Below the pieces are notes generated by a model that saw only the letters and a program-made list of their open reading frames with translations, did not search any database and was not told the DNA's origin. The position numbers and the translations under genes were made by a program. Positions 18,104 to 27,135 of a DNA stretch of 64,000 nucleotides are shown here, piece by piece; within the stretch, counting starts at the first letter, position 1; every line of letters begins with the position of its first letter. The stretch covers positions 62,001 through 126,000 of the forward strand of contig NZ_WRPK01000015.1 of the NCBI RefSeq assembly GCF_009755815.1, given 5' to 3'. The stretch is from Flavisphingomonas formosensis (GTDB lineage Bacteria > Pseudomonadota > Alphaproteobacteria > Sphingomonadales > Sphingomonadaceae).

Positions 18104-19758
18104 TGAACGCGGGCGCCCTTCTGATTGGGCTGTCGGGTTTGGCCCTGCTCGCCGTTCCGTCCGTCGGCGTAGCCGGCAATGCCCGCTACGAAGATTTCCG
18201 GTATGACGGGCGGTCCATGGAGACCGTGCAGCTCAAGGCGGGCCAGTTCCGGAATCCGATCCTGTCTGGCTATTATCCCGACCCGTCGATCACGCGGGTC
18301 GGTGACGACTTCTATCTGGTGAATTCGTCCTTCTCGCATTTTCCGGGGCTGCCGGTTTTCCATTCCCGGGATCTGGTGAGCTGGGTTCAGATCGGAAATG
18401 CAATCGACCGGCCCAGTCAACTGAATCTTGGGGGTCGCGCCGTATCGGATGGCGCTTTTGCTCCTGATATCTCCTGGCACAATGGCCTGTTCTATATCGT
18501 CAACACTTGCGTGAGGTGCGGCGAGAATTTCGTCATAACCGCCAGCAATCCGGCCGGTCCCTGGTCCGACCCCATCTGGCTCCCGTTCGAGGGAATCGAT
18601 CCGTCCATCTACTGGGAAGGCGACCGCGCCTTCATCGTCAACAATCGTGCCCCGGCCGAACCGCCGCGCTATGATGGACATCGTGCGATCTGGATCCAGG
18701 AATTCGACTGGCGCGCCGGAAAGATGGTCGGGGAGAGCACCCAGATCGTCAACGGTGGGGTCGACATCCGCCGGAAGCCCATCTGGATCGAGGGGCCGCA
18801 CATCTTCAAGAAGGACGGCTACTATTACCTCATCGCGGCGGAAGGCGGCACGAGCGACAACCATTCCGAGGTGGTGTTTCGATCGGCAAGCCTTCGCGGT
18901 CCTTACCTGCCTTATGCCGGAAATCCCATCCTGACGCAGCGGGACCTGGATCCGGCAAGACCGGATCCGGTCGCTGCGGCGGGGCATGCGAAGTTCGTGC
19001 AGTTGCCCAACGGGGACTGGTGGGCGACTTTCCTTGCCACACGCCCTTATCGCGCCGGACTGTTCAATGTCGGCCGCGAAACCTTTCTGCTTCCGGTAAG
19101 CTGGCGTGACGGTTGGCCGCAGATCCTGCCGCAGAGGACCGCAATTCCCTTCGCCGCCGCTCGCCCAGCACTGCCCGTCCAATCGCCGCCGCCGCTACCG
19201 ACGAGCGGCGACTTCAGCTATATCGACAACTTCGAAGAGGGACGGCTCGGGCCACAGTGGATAGGCATTCGCACGCCCCTGACGCCATTTTATCGGCTCG
19301 ACGGGGGAGCGCTGGTACTGAGCCATGGCGCCGCTCTCGGCGACCGGACCGGCGTCCCTGCTTTCATCGGTCGGCGGCAGCAGCACCACATCGCGACGAT
19401 TTCCACGACCATGCGGTTCACGCCCGACCGGGACGGAGAACGCGCGGGCCTTGCCGCAGTTCAAAGCGACGACTCCTTTCTGTTCTTCGGCATTGTCCGA
19501 ATTGACGGCAAGGCAATGATCGCGCTCTGTGCCCGGGACAAGGCGCAAGCGGACAGGCTGGTCGCCGCCGCGCCGGTGCGCGTCGGCAAGCCTGTGACCC
19601 TGACCATCAGAGTAAGTGGCGGCAGGATGGGCTTCGATTATGCGGTCGGTAAGGAGCGGCATAATCTGCTTCAAAACTTCGATGCGTCGTTTCTGAGTAC
19701 GACGCGCGCCGGAGGTTTTGTCGGAACTGTGATCGGTCCCTACGCGGCTATGTCGTAA
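18103..19758 (+). CDS. Glycoside hydrolase family 43 (beta-xylosidase / arabinofuranosidase type)
   Basis: 551-residue exported GH43 enzyme. The five-bladed propeller carries the three catalytic acids: Asp60 in GYYPDPSI, Asp166 in EGIDPSIYW and Glu230 in WIEGPHIFKK. The sequence VNSSFSHFPGLPVFHSRDL is typical of the GH43 xylosidase group with a C-terminal concanavalin-like sandwich, here from about residue 365 (FSYIDNFEEGRLGPQWIGIR). A hydrophobic N-terminal segment looks like a signal peptide but has no basic residue in its n-region, so the true start may differ. It probably removes terminal xylose or arabinose from xylo-oligosaccharides. It has its own promoter and operator. Confidence 0.9.
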   Translation: MNAGALLIGLSGLALLAVPSVGVAGNARYEDFRYDGRSMETVQLKAGQFRNPILSGYYPDPSITRVGDDFYLVNSSFSHFPGLPVFHSRDLVSWVQIGNAIDRPSQLNLGGRAVSDGAFAPDISWHNGLFYIVNTCVRCGENFVITASNPAGPWSDPIWLPFEGIDPSIYWEGDRAFIVNNRAPAEPPRYDGHRAIWIQEFDWRAGKMVGESTQIVNGGVDIRRKPIWIEGPHIFKKDGYYYLIAAEGGTSDNHSEVVFRSASLRGPYLPYAGNPILTQRDLDPARPDPVAAAGHAKFVQLPNGDWWATFLATRPYRAGLFNVGRETFLLPVSWRDGWPQILPQRTAIPFAAARPALPVQSPPPLPTSGDFSYIDNFEEGRLGPQWIGIRTPLTPFYRLDGGALVLSHGAALGDRTGVPAFIGRRQQHHIATISTTMRFTPDRDGERAGLAAVQSDDSFLFFGIVRIDGKAMIALCARDKAQADRLVAAAPVRVGKPVTLTIRVSGGRMGFDYAVGKERHNLLQNFDASFLSTTRAGGFVGTVIGPYAAMS

Positions 19759-19778
19759 CTGTTGGCTCGGCATTTTTA

Positions 19779-19819
19779 TTGACAAGCCGACAAACAACTG
19801 AAAATGGTATCGCTACCAA
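19779..19819 (+). promoter_or_regulatory. Promoter and LacI-type operator before the TonB-dependent receptor
   Basis: TTGACA at 19779-19784 is followed 20 bp later by ATGGTATCGCTACCAA (19804-19819), a near-perfect palindrome of the same class as the other four sites. The spacing between the -35-like element and the operator matches that before the GH3 operon. Confidence 0.7.
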
Positions 19820-19864
19820 AGATTGCGGGCTCAGCGCAACAGTGTGAACGGGAGGATTTCAACA

Positions 19865-19966
19865 ATGACAGCAACAGGTTTTACTAGGTCGGCTCCGCGA
19901 CGCCCGGGCCGCAACAGCCGCATCTGTAATCTCCCCGTCCATGCACGGGCCCAATCCGTCCGGTGA
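19865..19966 (+). CDS. Possible 33-codon leader peptide upstream of the receptor gene
   Basis: GGGAGG at about 19851-19856 precedes an ATG at 19865 that opens a 33-codon, Arg-rich frame ending at TGA 19964-19966. It lies between the operator and the receptor start and resembles in composition the short frame before GH43. No family is recognised; it may be a leader peptide or chance. Confidence 0.3.
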   Translation: MTATGFTRSAPRRPGRNSRICNLPVHARAQSVR

Positions 19967-20029
19967 CCAGCGTTGCGGGATCAACCGTCCTTCGTCGCCG
20001 CATTGTTGAAAAATTCGAGAGGAACCGAA

Positions 20030-23000
20030 ATGCTCTACCGTCCATTTTCATCCCGCAAGGCCCGGACTCTTCTGCTCGGCGCTACGATGCTGACCGCGAT
20101 GCCGCCCGTGGCGGCGAGCGCGCAGGAGGTTCGGCCCTCCTCCTCCACCGCTACGCCGCAGAGCGACGAAACCCCCGCGGAAGACATCGTCGTGACGGGC
20201 TACCGGTCGAGTCTCGCCCAGGCGACCAATGCCAAACGCCTATCGAACGGCTTCTCCGACTCGATCTTCGCCGAGGACATCGGCAAGTTTCCCGACACCA
20301 ATATCGCCGAATCCTTCAATCGCATCCCCGGCATCACCATCTCTCGCGACGTCACCGGTGAAGGCACCAACGTGGCGATCCGTGGCCTGGGATCGAACTT
20401 CACCAATGTCACGCTGAATGGCGCCACGATCGCGGTCGCCTCGTCAGGTGTCACCGACGCGCAGGGCACTGACCGCTCGGTAGATCTGAGCTTCTTCCCG
20501 ACCGATCTGTTCACCAAGCTGACGGTGAACAAGAGCTACACCGCCGATCTGCTGGAGGGAGGCGCCGCCGGCAACATCGACCTGCGTTCAGCGCGGCCAT
20601 TCGACCGTCCGACGTCGTTCCTCGCCTATAACATTCAAGGTACCAAGCAGACGCCGGAAGATCGGATCGGCGCACGCGGATCGCTGATCGGCAGTTGGCG
20701 CAACGACACCTTCGGCATCCTCGCCGGTGTATCGGCCCAGCGGCTTTACACGAGAACGCGCGGGTATGAGACGATCGGCTATACGAATCCCGCCCTCACT
20801 GCCGCCCAGTGCGGTGCCGCCACCGGATGCAACACGACTGGCGGTGGCAACTGGACGATCCCTGCCACGGTGCCGGTGGGTGCTGGCGCCGGGCTTGTTG
20901 CCGGCACGACGATTGATCGCGACTTCCTGCTCGCCCACAATCCCGGCGCGACAATCGAGCAAATCGACAATGCCCTGTTGCCGCGCCTTGGCCGCACCGC
21001 CGACATCCGCGGTCCACGTGACCGGATCAACGCAATCGTCAGCGCCGAATGGCGTCCTTCCGACGAGCTGCATTTTTACGTGGACGGCCTGTACGGCTAC
21101 AAGAAGAACAATCTGATCCGTGAGGATATGGCCTGGATCGTGCGCAACGGCGGCATCATTCCGCTCAACCTTACGTTCGACAAGTCGGATTGTAGCGCCG
21201 GCTGCACGGTGACTGGCGGCACGTTCGCCAATGCGCAGTTCTTTGATGAATTCCGTCCCTATATCGAAACCACCAAGCTGTTCAGCATCAATCCGGGCGG
21301 CGAGTGGGAGATATCCGATCGCCTGAAGGTAACGCTGCAGGGCAATTACGCGCGTTCGACCTTTCATCGCGAAAACCCGACAGTGGGCATGACCACGCCG
21401 CTCGGCGTCGATAACACCGTGACCTATTCCAATACCGGCGGAATCCCGGAGATCACGAGCGGGCTCGACCTCAACGATCCCAAGAATTTCGGATGGTATA
21501 CGGGCAGCCGCGTCAGCGTGAACGACGAGCGCCGGTTGAACGTCAACAAGGGCTTGCGCGGCGATCTCACATGGGGCGACAAGGCGCTCAACCTGCGCGT
21601 CGGCGGCGCCTACGACAATGTATCGCGGCGAATCCGCGGCTATGACAATACGCAGGCGTGGCAGAACGCGGTCTGCGGCAACAATCCCAGCGTTTTCGTC
21701 CCGTTGCCCAATTCGCAGCCACCGTGCGCGGGATTGAATGCCCCGGGCGCTGCGCCGGCGGGCTATCCCACCTATCCTGGCCTCGGTACCGGATACAGCG
21801 CCGGCACTTCGGGGCCGCTGACCTATGGCGGGTCGCTGGTGCCCAACAGCGCGGCACCGACCTATCTGATGCCCGGTCCGGCCGGTTTCGTGACGGTCAA
21901 CTTTCCGGCCTTCGCCTCCGCCACCAATTATGACAGCTTCCACGACAGCGCGCCGGAAAGCGGCGGTTCGACGACCGGTGCGAGCGGCGGCCTGATCCGC
22001 GAGGTCGTCAAATCGGCGTTTGTCACGGTCAACGGCGAGCAGGAACTCGGCGGCAACATGTTGCGCTTCAATGCCGGCGTTCGCTACGTCAACACCATCC
22101 AGACCATTGCCGGACGCGTCTCGCTTCCCGATCCGCGCAACACGGATGCCTCAGGCGCGACCCTCCCGGATGGCAGCCGCTATCCCAATGTCGTAACCAT
22201 AGTGTCAACGAAGAATAAATATACCAAATGGCTGCCGGCAGTGACGCTGGCCTATGATGTCGGCGACCATGCAGTCGTCCGCGCCGCGGCGTCACGCACC
22301 ATGACCCGACCGGACCCGGCGGCACAGCTGCCCGGCGTCAATTTCAGCGCGCCGTCGGCCGATCAGGCGTCCATCGGCAATCCCTCGCTGGCGCCGTATA
22401 TGTCCACCAACCTCGATATGGGCTTCGAATATTATACCGGCCGGGAAGGCGTGATCAGCTTCAACGCGTTTCGCAAGTCGATCAAAGGGTTCACGACCAC
22501 CGCCATCACGACGGTCCCGTTTTCCAGCCTGGCGCAATATGGGATCACCTACGACACCATCAATCCTACGCAGCGGATCGCCATCGACTCGCGCGGCGGC
22601 CCAACGGCGGCGCAGGTGCAAGTGACGTCGCAGGTCAACGTGCCCAACAAGCTGACGATCAACGGTCTCGAATTCCAGTGGGTGCAACCGCTCGATTTCG
22701 TTACCAGGTTGATCGGCGTTACCGGCTTCGGCTTCAATGCCAATGCGACGATCGTCGACCAGCGCAGCGATGGCCCTGCGACGGCTTTCGGCGTGGCACC
22801 GTTCACCTATAATATCACGGGTTATTACGAAAAGAACGGCGTCATGCTGCGTGTCTCGACCACGTATCGGCAGGGATCACAGAGCAGTAATGTGGCCCAG
22901 AACGGCATCCCGGCAGCAGCGCTGTTTACGGATGACTATACAACCTACGATTTTTCCTCGTCGTTCGACCTGGACAAGATCTTCGGAATTCGCGGAGCGC

Positions 23001-23131
23001 CGCAGCTGACCTTCAACGTCGCGAACTTCACAAACTCGACGTTGCGGTCGTACTTCCAGTTCAAGAATGCGACTTTTACCTCGTACAAGCCCGGTCGCCA
23101 GTTCCTGATCGGCCTGCGCGGTTCATTCTAG
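20030..23131 (+). CDS. TonB-dependent receptor, carbohydrate-type
   Basis: 1033-residue outer-membrane receptor expected to import xylan fragments using TonB energy. The N-terminus has a basic start and hydrophobic signal ending near AASAQE. The TonB box region is EDIVVTGYRSSL, followed by the plug with DIGKFPDTNIAESFNRIPGI and NVAIRGLGSNFTNVTLNG, the form common in proteobacterial carbohydrate loci. The C-terminus ends in Phe (FLIGLRGSF), as expected for a beta-barrel. The ATG at 20030 is preferred over one at 19973 because the signal peptide starts there and GAGAGGAACC lies just upstream. The GH115 gene follows after a hairpin. Confidence 0.95.
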   Translation: MLYRPFSSRKARTLLLGATMLTAMPPVAASAQEVRPSSSTATPQSDETPAEDIVVTGYRSSLAQATNAKRLSNGFSDSIFAEDIGKFPDTNIAESFNRIPGITISRDVTGEGTNVAIRGLGSNFTNVTLNGATIAVASSGVTDAQGTDRSVDLSFFPTDLFTKLTVNKSYTADLLEGGAAGNIDLRSARPFDRPTSFLAYNIQGTKQTPEDRIGARGSLIGSWRNDTFGILAGVSAQRLYTRTRGYETIGYTNPALTAAQCGAATGCNTTGGGNWTIPATVPVGAGAGLVAGTTIDRDFLLAHNPGATIEQIDNALLPRLGRTADIRGPRDRINAIVSAEWRPSDELHFYVDGLYGYKKNNLIREDMAWIVRNGGIIPLNLTFDKSDCSAGCTVTGGTFANAQFFDEFRPYIETTKLFSINPGGEWEISDRLKVTLQGNYARSTFHRENPTVGMTTPLGVDNTVTYSNTGGIPEITSGLDLNDPKNFGWYTGSRVSVNDERRLNVNKGLRGDLTWGDKALNLRVGGAYDNVSRRIRGYDNTQAWQNAVCGNNPSVFVPLPNSQPPCAGLNAPGAAPAGYPTYPGLGTGYSAGTSGPLTYGGSLVPNSAAPTYLMPGPAGFVTVNFPAFASATNYDSFHDSAPESGGSTTGASGGLIREVVKSAFVTVNGEQELGGNMLRFNAGVRYVNTIQTIAGRVSLPDPRNTDASGATLPDGSRYPNVVTIVSTKNKYTKWLPAVTLAYDVGDHAVVRAAASRTMTRPDPAAQLPGVNFSAPSADQASIGNPSLAPYMSTNLDMGFEYYTGREGVISFNAFRKSIKGFTTTAITTVPFSSLAQYGITYDTINPTQRIAIDSRGGPTAAQVQVTSQVNVPNKLTINGLEFQWVQPLDFVTRLIGVTGFGFNANATIVDQRSDGPATAFGVAPFTYNITGYYEKNGVMLRVSTTYRQGSQSSNVAQNGIPAAALFTDDYTTYDFSSSFDLDKIFGIRGAPQLTFNVANFTNSTLRSYFQFKNATFTSYKPGRQFLIGLRGSF

Positions 23132-23142
23132 AGTGTAAGGAA

Positions 23143-23164
23143 GGGGGCGTCGCACGACGCCCCC
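23143..23164 (+). terminator. GC-rich hairpin after the receptor gene
   Basis: GGGGGCGTC (23143-23151) pairs with GACGCCCCC (23156-23164) around a GCAC loop, beginning 11 bp after the receptor stop. There is only a short pyrimidine tract downstream, so it may be an attenuating or mRNA-stabilising hairpin rather than a strong terminator. Confidence 0.55.
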
Positions 23165-23242
23165 CCTTCGTGTAATGGCTTGCTGCATGGGCCAGCCGCC
23201 GGAAGGACCTGCCGGTCCTCCGGTTTTCAAGGGAGACCGACG

Positions 23243-26167
23243 GTGTTCACGAGGCGCAGTATCCTGGGCGGCGCAATGGCCGCCGGTCTACTCGCCTCGT
23301 CGTTGGCGGCGGCGGTTCGGTTCGATCGACGCAAGCCCGGATTCGATGTCGCCCTTGCCACGGGGGAGGTTACACCGATTTTCGTCGATCCTGCGGATCT
23401 AGCCGGCGTTCGTCGCGCCGTCAGCGATCTGGCGGCCGATATCGGACGTGTCACAGGCAGGAATGCCGAGATCCTATCCAACGACGGTGACCTGCCTCCC
23501 CGCGTCATCATCGTCGGGTCGCTGGGACACAGTCCGATCATCGATCGGCTGGTTGCGGCCGGCAAGCTGGACATCGGCGACATCCGCGGCAAATGGGAAT
23601 CCTTCGTCGTACAGACCGTGGCCAGCCCCTTGCCGGGGGTCAGGGAAGCGCTCGTCATCGCGGGAAGCGATAAGCGCGGTGCGATCTACGGCGTCTATGA
23701 CTTGTCCCGTACGATCGGCGTTTCGCCCTGGTACTGGTGGGCTGACGTGCCCGTCACCAGGCAGGATCATGTCCGCGTCAGCTACGGCCGCTATGTTCAG
23801 GGCGCGCCCGCGGTCAAATATCGCGGCATATTCCTGAATGACGAGGCACCCTGCCTGTCGGGATGGACGACTGAAAAATTCGGCGGCATGAACTCGACAT
23901 TCTACGCGAAATTGTTCGAGCTGATGCTGCGGCTCCGGGCCAATTATCTCTGGCCGGCCATGTGGAACAACAGCTTTGCCGAGGATGATCCGGCGAACCC
24001 TGGCCTGGCCGAGGAATATGGCATTGTGATGGGCACATCCCATCATGAACCGATGATGCGCGCGCACAAGGACTGGACCGACCGCCGACCTCATTTGGGC
24101 AACGGCCAATGGAATTACGCCACCAATCGCGAGCCGATACGGCAATTCTTCCGCGAGGGCATAGAGCGTAACCGGGACAATGAGGTCATCGTCACCATCG
24201 GCATGCGGGGCGACGGCGATGTCGCGCTGGAAAGTACAGGCGGCCTGAAATCCGACATCGCCTTGCTCGAAACCATCATATCCGACCAGCGCGACATCAT
24301 CGCCCAGACCATGGGACGCCCGGCCGACAGGGTGCCCCAGGTGTGGGTGCTCTTCACCGAGGTCTACAAATATTACGATGCCGGACTGAAGGTGCCGGAC
24401 GACGTAACGCTGTTGTTCGCCGACGACAATGTCGGGAATCTGCGCCGGCTGCCGTTGCCGTCCGAGCGTGGCCGGCCTGGCGGCTTCGGCATCTATTTTC
24501 ACATGGATATGCATGGCGGCCCGTTTTCCTACCAGTGGCTCAATTCCAATCCTCTGCCCAAAATCTGGGAACAGATGAACCTCGCGCACCAATATGGTGC
24601 GAACGAGATCTGGATCGCCAATGTCGGTGATCTCAAACCGCTTGAACTGCCGGTCGAATTCTTCATCGCGATGGCGTGGGACCCGTCCAGGGTAGACAAG
24701 GACAAGATCGCCGGATGGACGCGCTACTGGGCAGAATGTCAGTTCGGCCCCGACCATGCCGAGGAAATCGCCTTTCTCCTCTCGCGCTATGCCAAATATA
24801 ATGCTTGGCGCAAGCCGGAGCAGCTGCGCCCCGAGACGTACAGTCTGGAACATCACCAGGAAGCGGAACGAGTATGCGACGCCTGGAACCAACTGGTCGA
24901 GCGGGCGGACGCGGTGAATGCGGCGCTGGCCCCAGACCAGCGCGACGCCTTCTACCAACTCGTACTCCATCCGGTGCGCGCCAGCGCAAACCTGACCAAC
25001 ATGTATGTCGCGGCTGCCCGTAATGCCCGTTTCGCCGAGCAGGCACGCGCCAGCACTCGCGCCGAAGCGGCGGAGGTGCGGCGGCGCTTCCTCTACGATC
25101 ATGCTTTGAGCGATTATTATAATCGCCAGATGGCCGGGGGGAAATGGAACCACATGATGGACCAGACCCACATCGGTTATTTCGACTGGTATCCACCGGA
25201 AGCCGACATCATGCCGCCAGTCACCGATCTGGACCTGAAGGCGGATCATGGCTTTGGCGTGGCGATAGACGGCAGTGAACGGTCATGGCCAGGCTTTTAT
25301 CTTCCGCCCAAGCTCCGCATACTCGACAGCATATCGAAGACGCCGACCTACATCGAAACATTCCCGCGCGGGACCGATCCGATCGCTGTTCAGGTTACCG
25401 CCGACCGGCCCTGGGTTCTGATTCGCGAAGGAAAGGCGTTCAGCAGTTCGCCCCTCGACCGCCGCTTCTGGATCGATGTCGACTGGGCCAAGGCGCCGGC
25501 GGGGCAGAGCGTCGCGCTCGTCACCATTTGCGACGACAGGGGCAGTCAGACGGTCGAAGCCCGCCTCACGGCCATCAAGGCCACGCCATCCCAGGCAAAA
25601 GACGCGCAAGGCGCGTTCGGGGGACTGACGGGGGCATTTTCAATTCCGGCCAACGCATTCCGCCGATCCATAGCGGTCGACGGAGTCCGCTGGGAAGCCA
25701 TCGAGGATTACGGTCGGGTGAAGGCTGCCATGTCCATATTTCCGGTCGATGCCCACTCGTTTCAGGATCCCGCCGCAGCGCCTCGATTGGAGTATGACAT
25801 CTTTCTCGGGGAAGCTGGCAAATACCACGTCCTGCTGGTGACAAGCCCGACGCTGGAAGTCATCCCTGGCAGGACGTTATCAGTGGCGGTTATTCTGGAC
25901 AATCAGACGCCCGTCGTACACGGCGTCTTCACACCGGAAGACCGCGTCGCCGAGGATTTTCTCGGCGACAGGCATTTGCCCAATACCGCAAACAACGCCC
26001 GAACGATGCGCTTTGTCGTAAGTTCGGATCGGCCCGGCCGGCATGTTCTGACGGTAGCGATGATCGATCCCACCGTGGTCATACAAAAAATAATCATATC
26101 GAAGGACGAACCCGACGACTCCTATTTCGGCCCGCCTTCACCCAGTATGCCTTTTGAAATAACTTAA
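23243..26167 (+). CDS. Glycoside hydrolase family 115 (xylan alpha-1,2-glucuronidase)
   Basis: 974-residue GH115 enzyme, which removes (4-O-methyl)glucuronic acid side chains from polymeric or oligomeric xylan. GTG at 23243 is chosen because it starts a Tat-like signal (FTRRSILGGAMAAGLLAS) with GGGAGA upstream. Family landmarks seen: PWYWWADVPV, VKYRGIFLNDEAPCLSGW, RANYLWPAMWNNSF, MGTSHHEPMMRAHKDW, TIGMRGDGD and HMDMHGGPFSYQWLNSNP. The C-terminal part is a beta-rich domain typical of the family. The released glucuronate explains the mannonate dehydratase and KDG kinase in the same locus. It is the last gene of the xylan region, directly before the insertion-sequence remnants. Confidence 0.93.
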   Translation: MFTRRSILGGAMAAGLLASSLAAAVRFDRRKPGFDVALATGEVTPIFVDPADLAGVRRAVSDLAADIGRVTGRNAEILSNDGDLPPRVIIVGSLGHSPIIDRLVAAGKLDIGDIRGKWESFVVQTVASPLPGVREALVIAGSDKRGAIYGVYDLSRTIGVSPWYWWADVPVTRQDHVRVSYGRYVQGAPAVKYRGIFLNDEAPCLSGWTTEKFGGMNSTFYAKLFELMLRLRANYLWPAMWNNSFAEDDPANPGLAEEYGIVMGTSHHEPMMRAHKDWTDRRPHLGNGQWNYATNREPIRQFFREGIERNRDNEVIVTIGMRGDGDVALESTGGLKSDIALLETIISDQRDIIAQTMGRPADRVPQVWVLFTEVYKYYDAGLKVPDDVTLLFADDNVGNLRRLPLPSERGRPGGFGIYFHMDMHGGPFSYQWLNSNPLPKIWEQMNLAHQYGANEIWIANVGDLKPLELPVEFFIAMAWDPSRVDKDKIAGWTRYWAECQFGPDHAEEIAFLLSRYAKYNAWRKPEQLRPETYSLEHHQEAERVCDAWNQLVERADAVNAALAPDQRDAFYQLVLHPVRASANLTNMYVAAARNARFAEQARASTRAEAAEVRRRFLYDHALSDYYNRQMAGGKWNHMMDQTHIGYFDWYPPEADIMPPVTDLDLKADHGFGVAIDGSERSWPGFYLPPKLRILDSISKTPTYIETFPRGTDPIAVQVTADRPWVLIREGKAFSSSPLDRRFWIDVDWAKAPAGQSVALVTICDDRGSQTVEARLTAIKATPSQAKDAQGAFGGLTGAFSIPANAFRRSIAVDGVRWEAIEDYGRVKAAMSIFPVDAHSFQDPAAAPRLEYDIFLGEAGKYHVLLVTSPTLEVIPGRTLSVAVILDNQTPVVHGVFTPEDRVAEDFLGDRHLPNTANNARTMRFVVSSDRPGRHVLTVAMIDPTVVIQKIIISKDEPDDSYFGPPSPSMPFEIT

Positions 26168-26239
26168 GTCCATGGATCGAGCGACCTGAGCATATGCTAA
26201 GCGGACTTTCCAAGAACGTCCCCCTTGCAGCTAAGGTCA

Positions 26240-26723
26240 GGACCTATTGGATTGCTTGCGGTGGTGAGGGTCGGTTGATTCAGCCGCCTTCATAGCGAAA
26301 TCGGCGACGTCGATGTGGAAGTAGTCGATCTCGTATTTCTTGAATTGTTTGGGCTTTTTGCAATCTGTCTTCGGCAGGCGCGAGATGCCATGTCGTTGCA
26401 GACAGCGGTGCAGGCTTGAGCGCGTCCGGTGCGGAAGACGTCCTTGAGCGCGATGTAAACATCGTCGAGCGGCAACCTGGCCTGGACGCGCAAGGCGACG
26501 ATCGCGGCCTCTTCCATCGGCGAAAGCACCGTGCTGCGCCACTTCAGGACCGTCTTCTCGTTGATCCCGTAGCGCTTGGCGAGGATCGCAACCGAAGCCT
26601 GCGATCGCTGTAGCTCTGCTCGTATGGCGTGCGTGGTCTTGGCGCTGCCGTGGAGAACCTGGCCCATAAGTCCCTCCGCTTTGAGGTTGTCAATTTAACG
26701 CCATCACATGCTGGGACTAAACA
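26240..26723 (-). pseudogene. IS481-family transposase remnant (frameshifted, truncated)
   Basis: The minus strand begins MGQVLHGSAKTTHAIRAEL and contains ILAKRYGINEKTVLKWR, the helix-turn-helix of IS481-type transposases. After a shift of frame the similarity resumes with RSSLHRCLQRHGISRLP and DYFHIDVADF. A spacer normally found after the HTH and the whole catalytic DDE core are missing. The minus-strand sequence TGTTTAGTCCCAGCATG starting at 26723 looks like the element terminus. It is non-functional and marks old mobile-element activity next to the xylan locus. Confidence 0.8.
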
Positions 26724-26857
26724 CCTAGTCATCCTGTATCGGGTCTCACAGAGGCGAACGTTGCATTGACTCGACGCGGGCTTGCCGGCCCATCTGACTA
26801 CCTTCGCAGATCATTCGTCCCTGCGTTCCCTCTCCGGACACCGCCCTCGGATCATAT

Positions 26858-26870
26858 GTGGACGGCCCCC
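26858..26870. repeat. Subterminal inverted repeat of the IS1111-type element, downstream end
   Basis: GTGGACGGCCCCC, exact reverse complement of 28233-28245. Confidence 0.8.
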
Positions 26871-27135
26871 TCTTGCAAGGGGTTGAGAGGTGATTTGATC
26901 GGCCCGGTTGCGTTCATATGTGCGGCCTGTTGTTGCAGCCGCGCATGGCTGCCGGCCAAGATGGCATCCGCGACGCGAGCTCCAAACAGCATCGCGACCA
27001 ATGACGGCCACTGAAACGAGCGGACTGTCTCACGTGTTGGATCGGTCGATCGCACCATCTTCTCATCATCTTGCAAGTTGCGGCCTCATCGCAACACGGT
27101 TGCTCGATAGCTGCTCCCCGTGCTGGCTGAGCTTG

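Noticed and set aside
23474-25249. 591-codon minus-strand frame opposite GH115
   Set aside because: Antisense shadow; GH115 motifs on the plus strand are clear.
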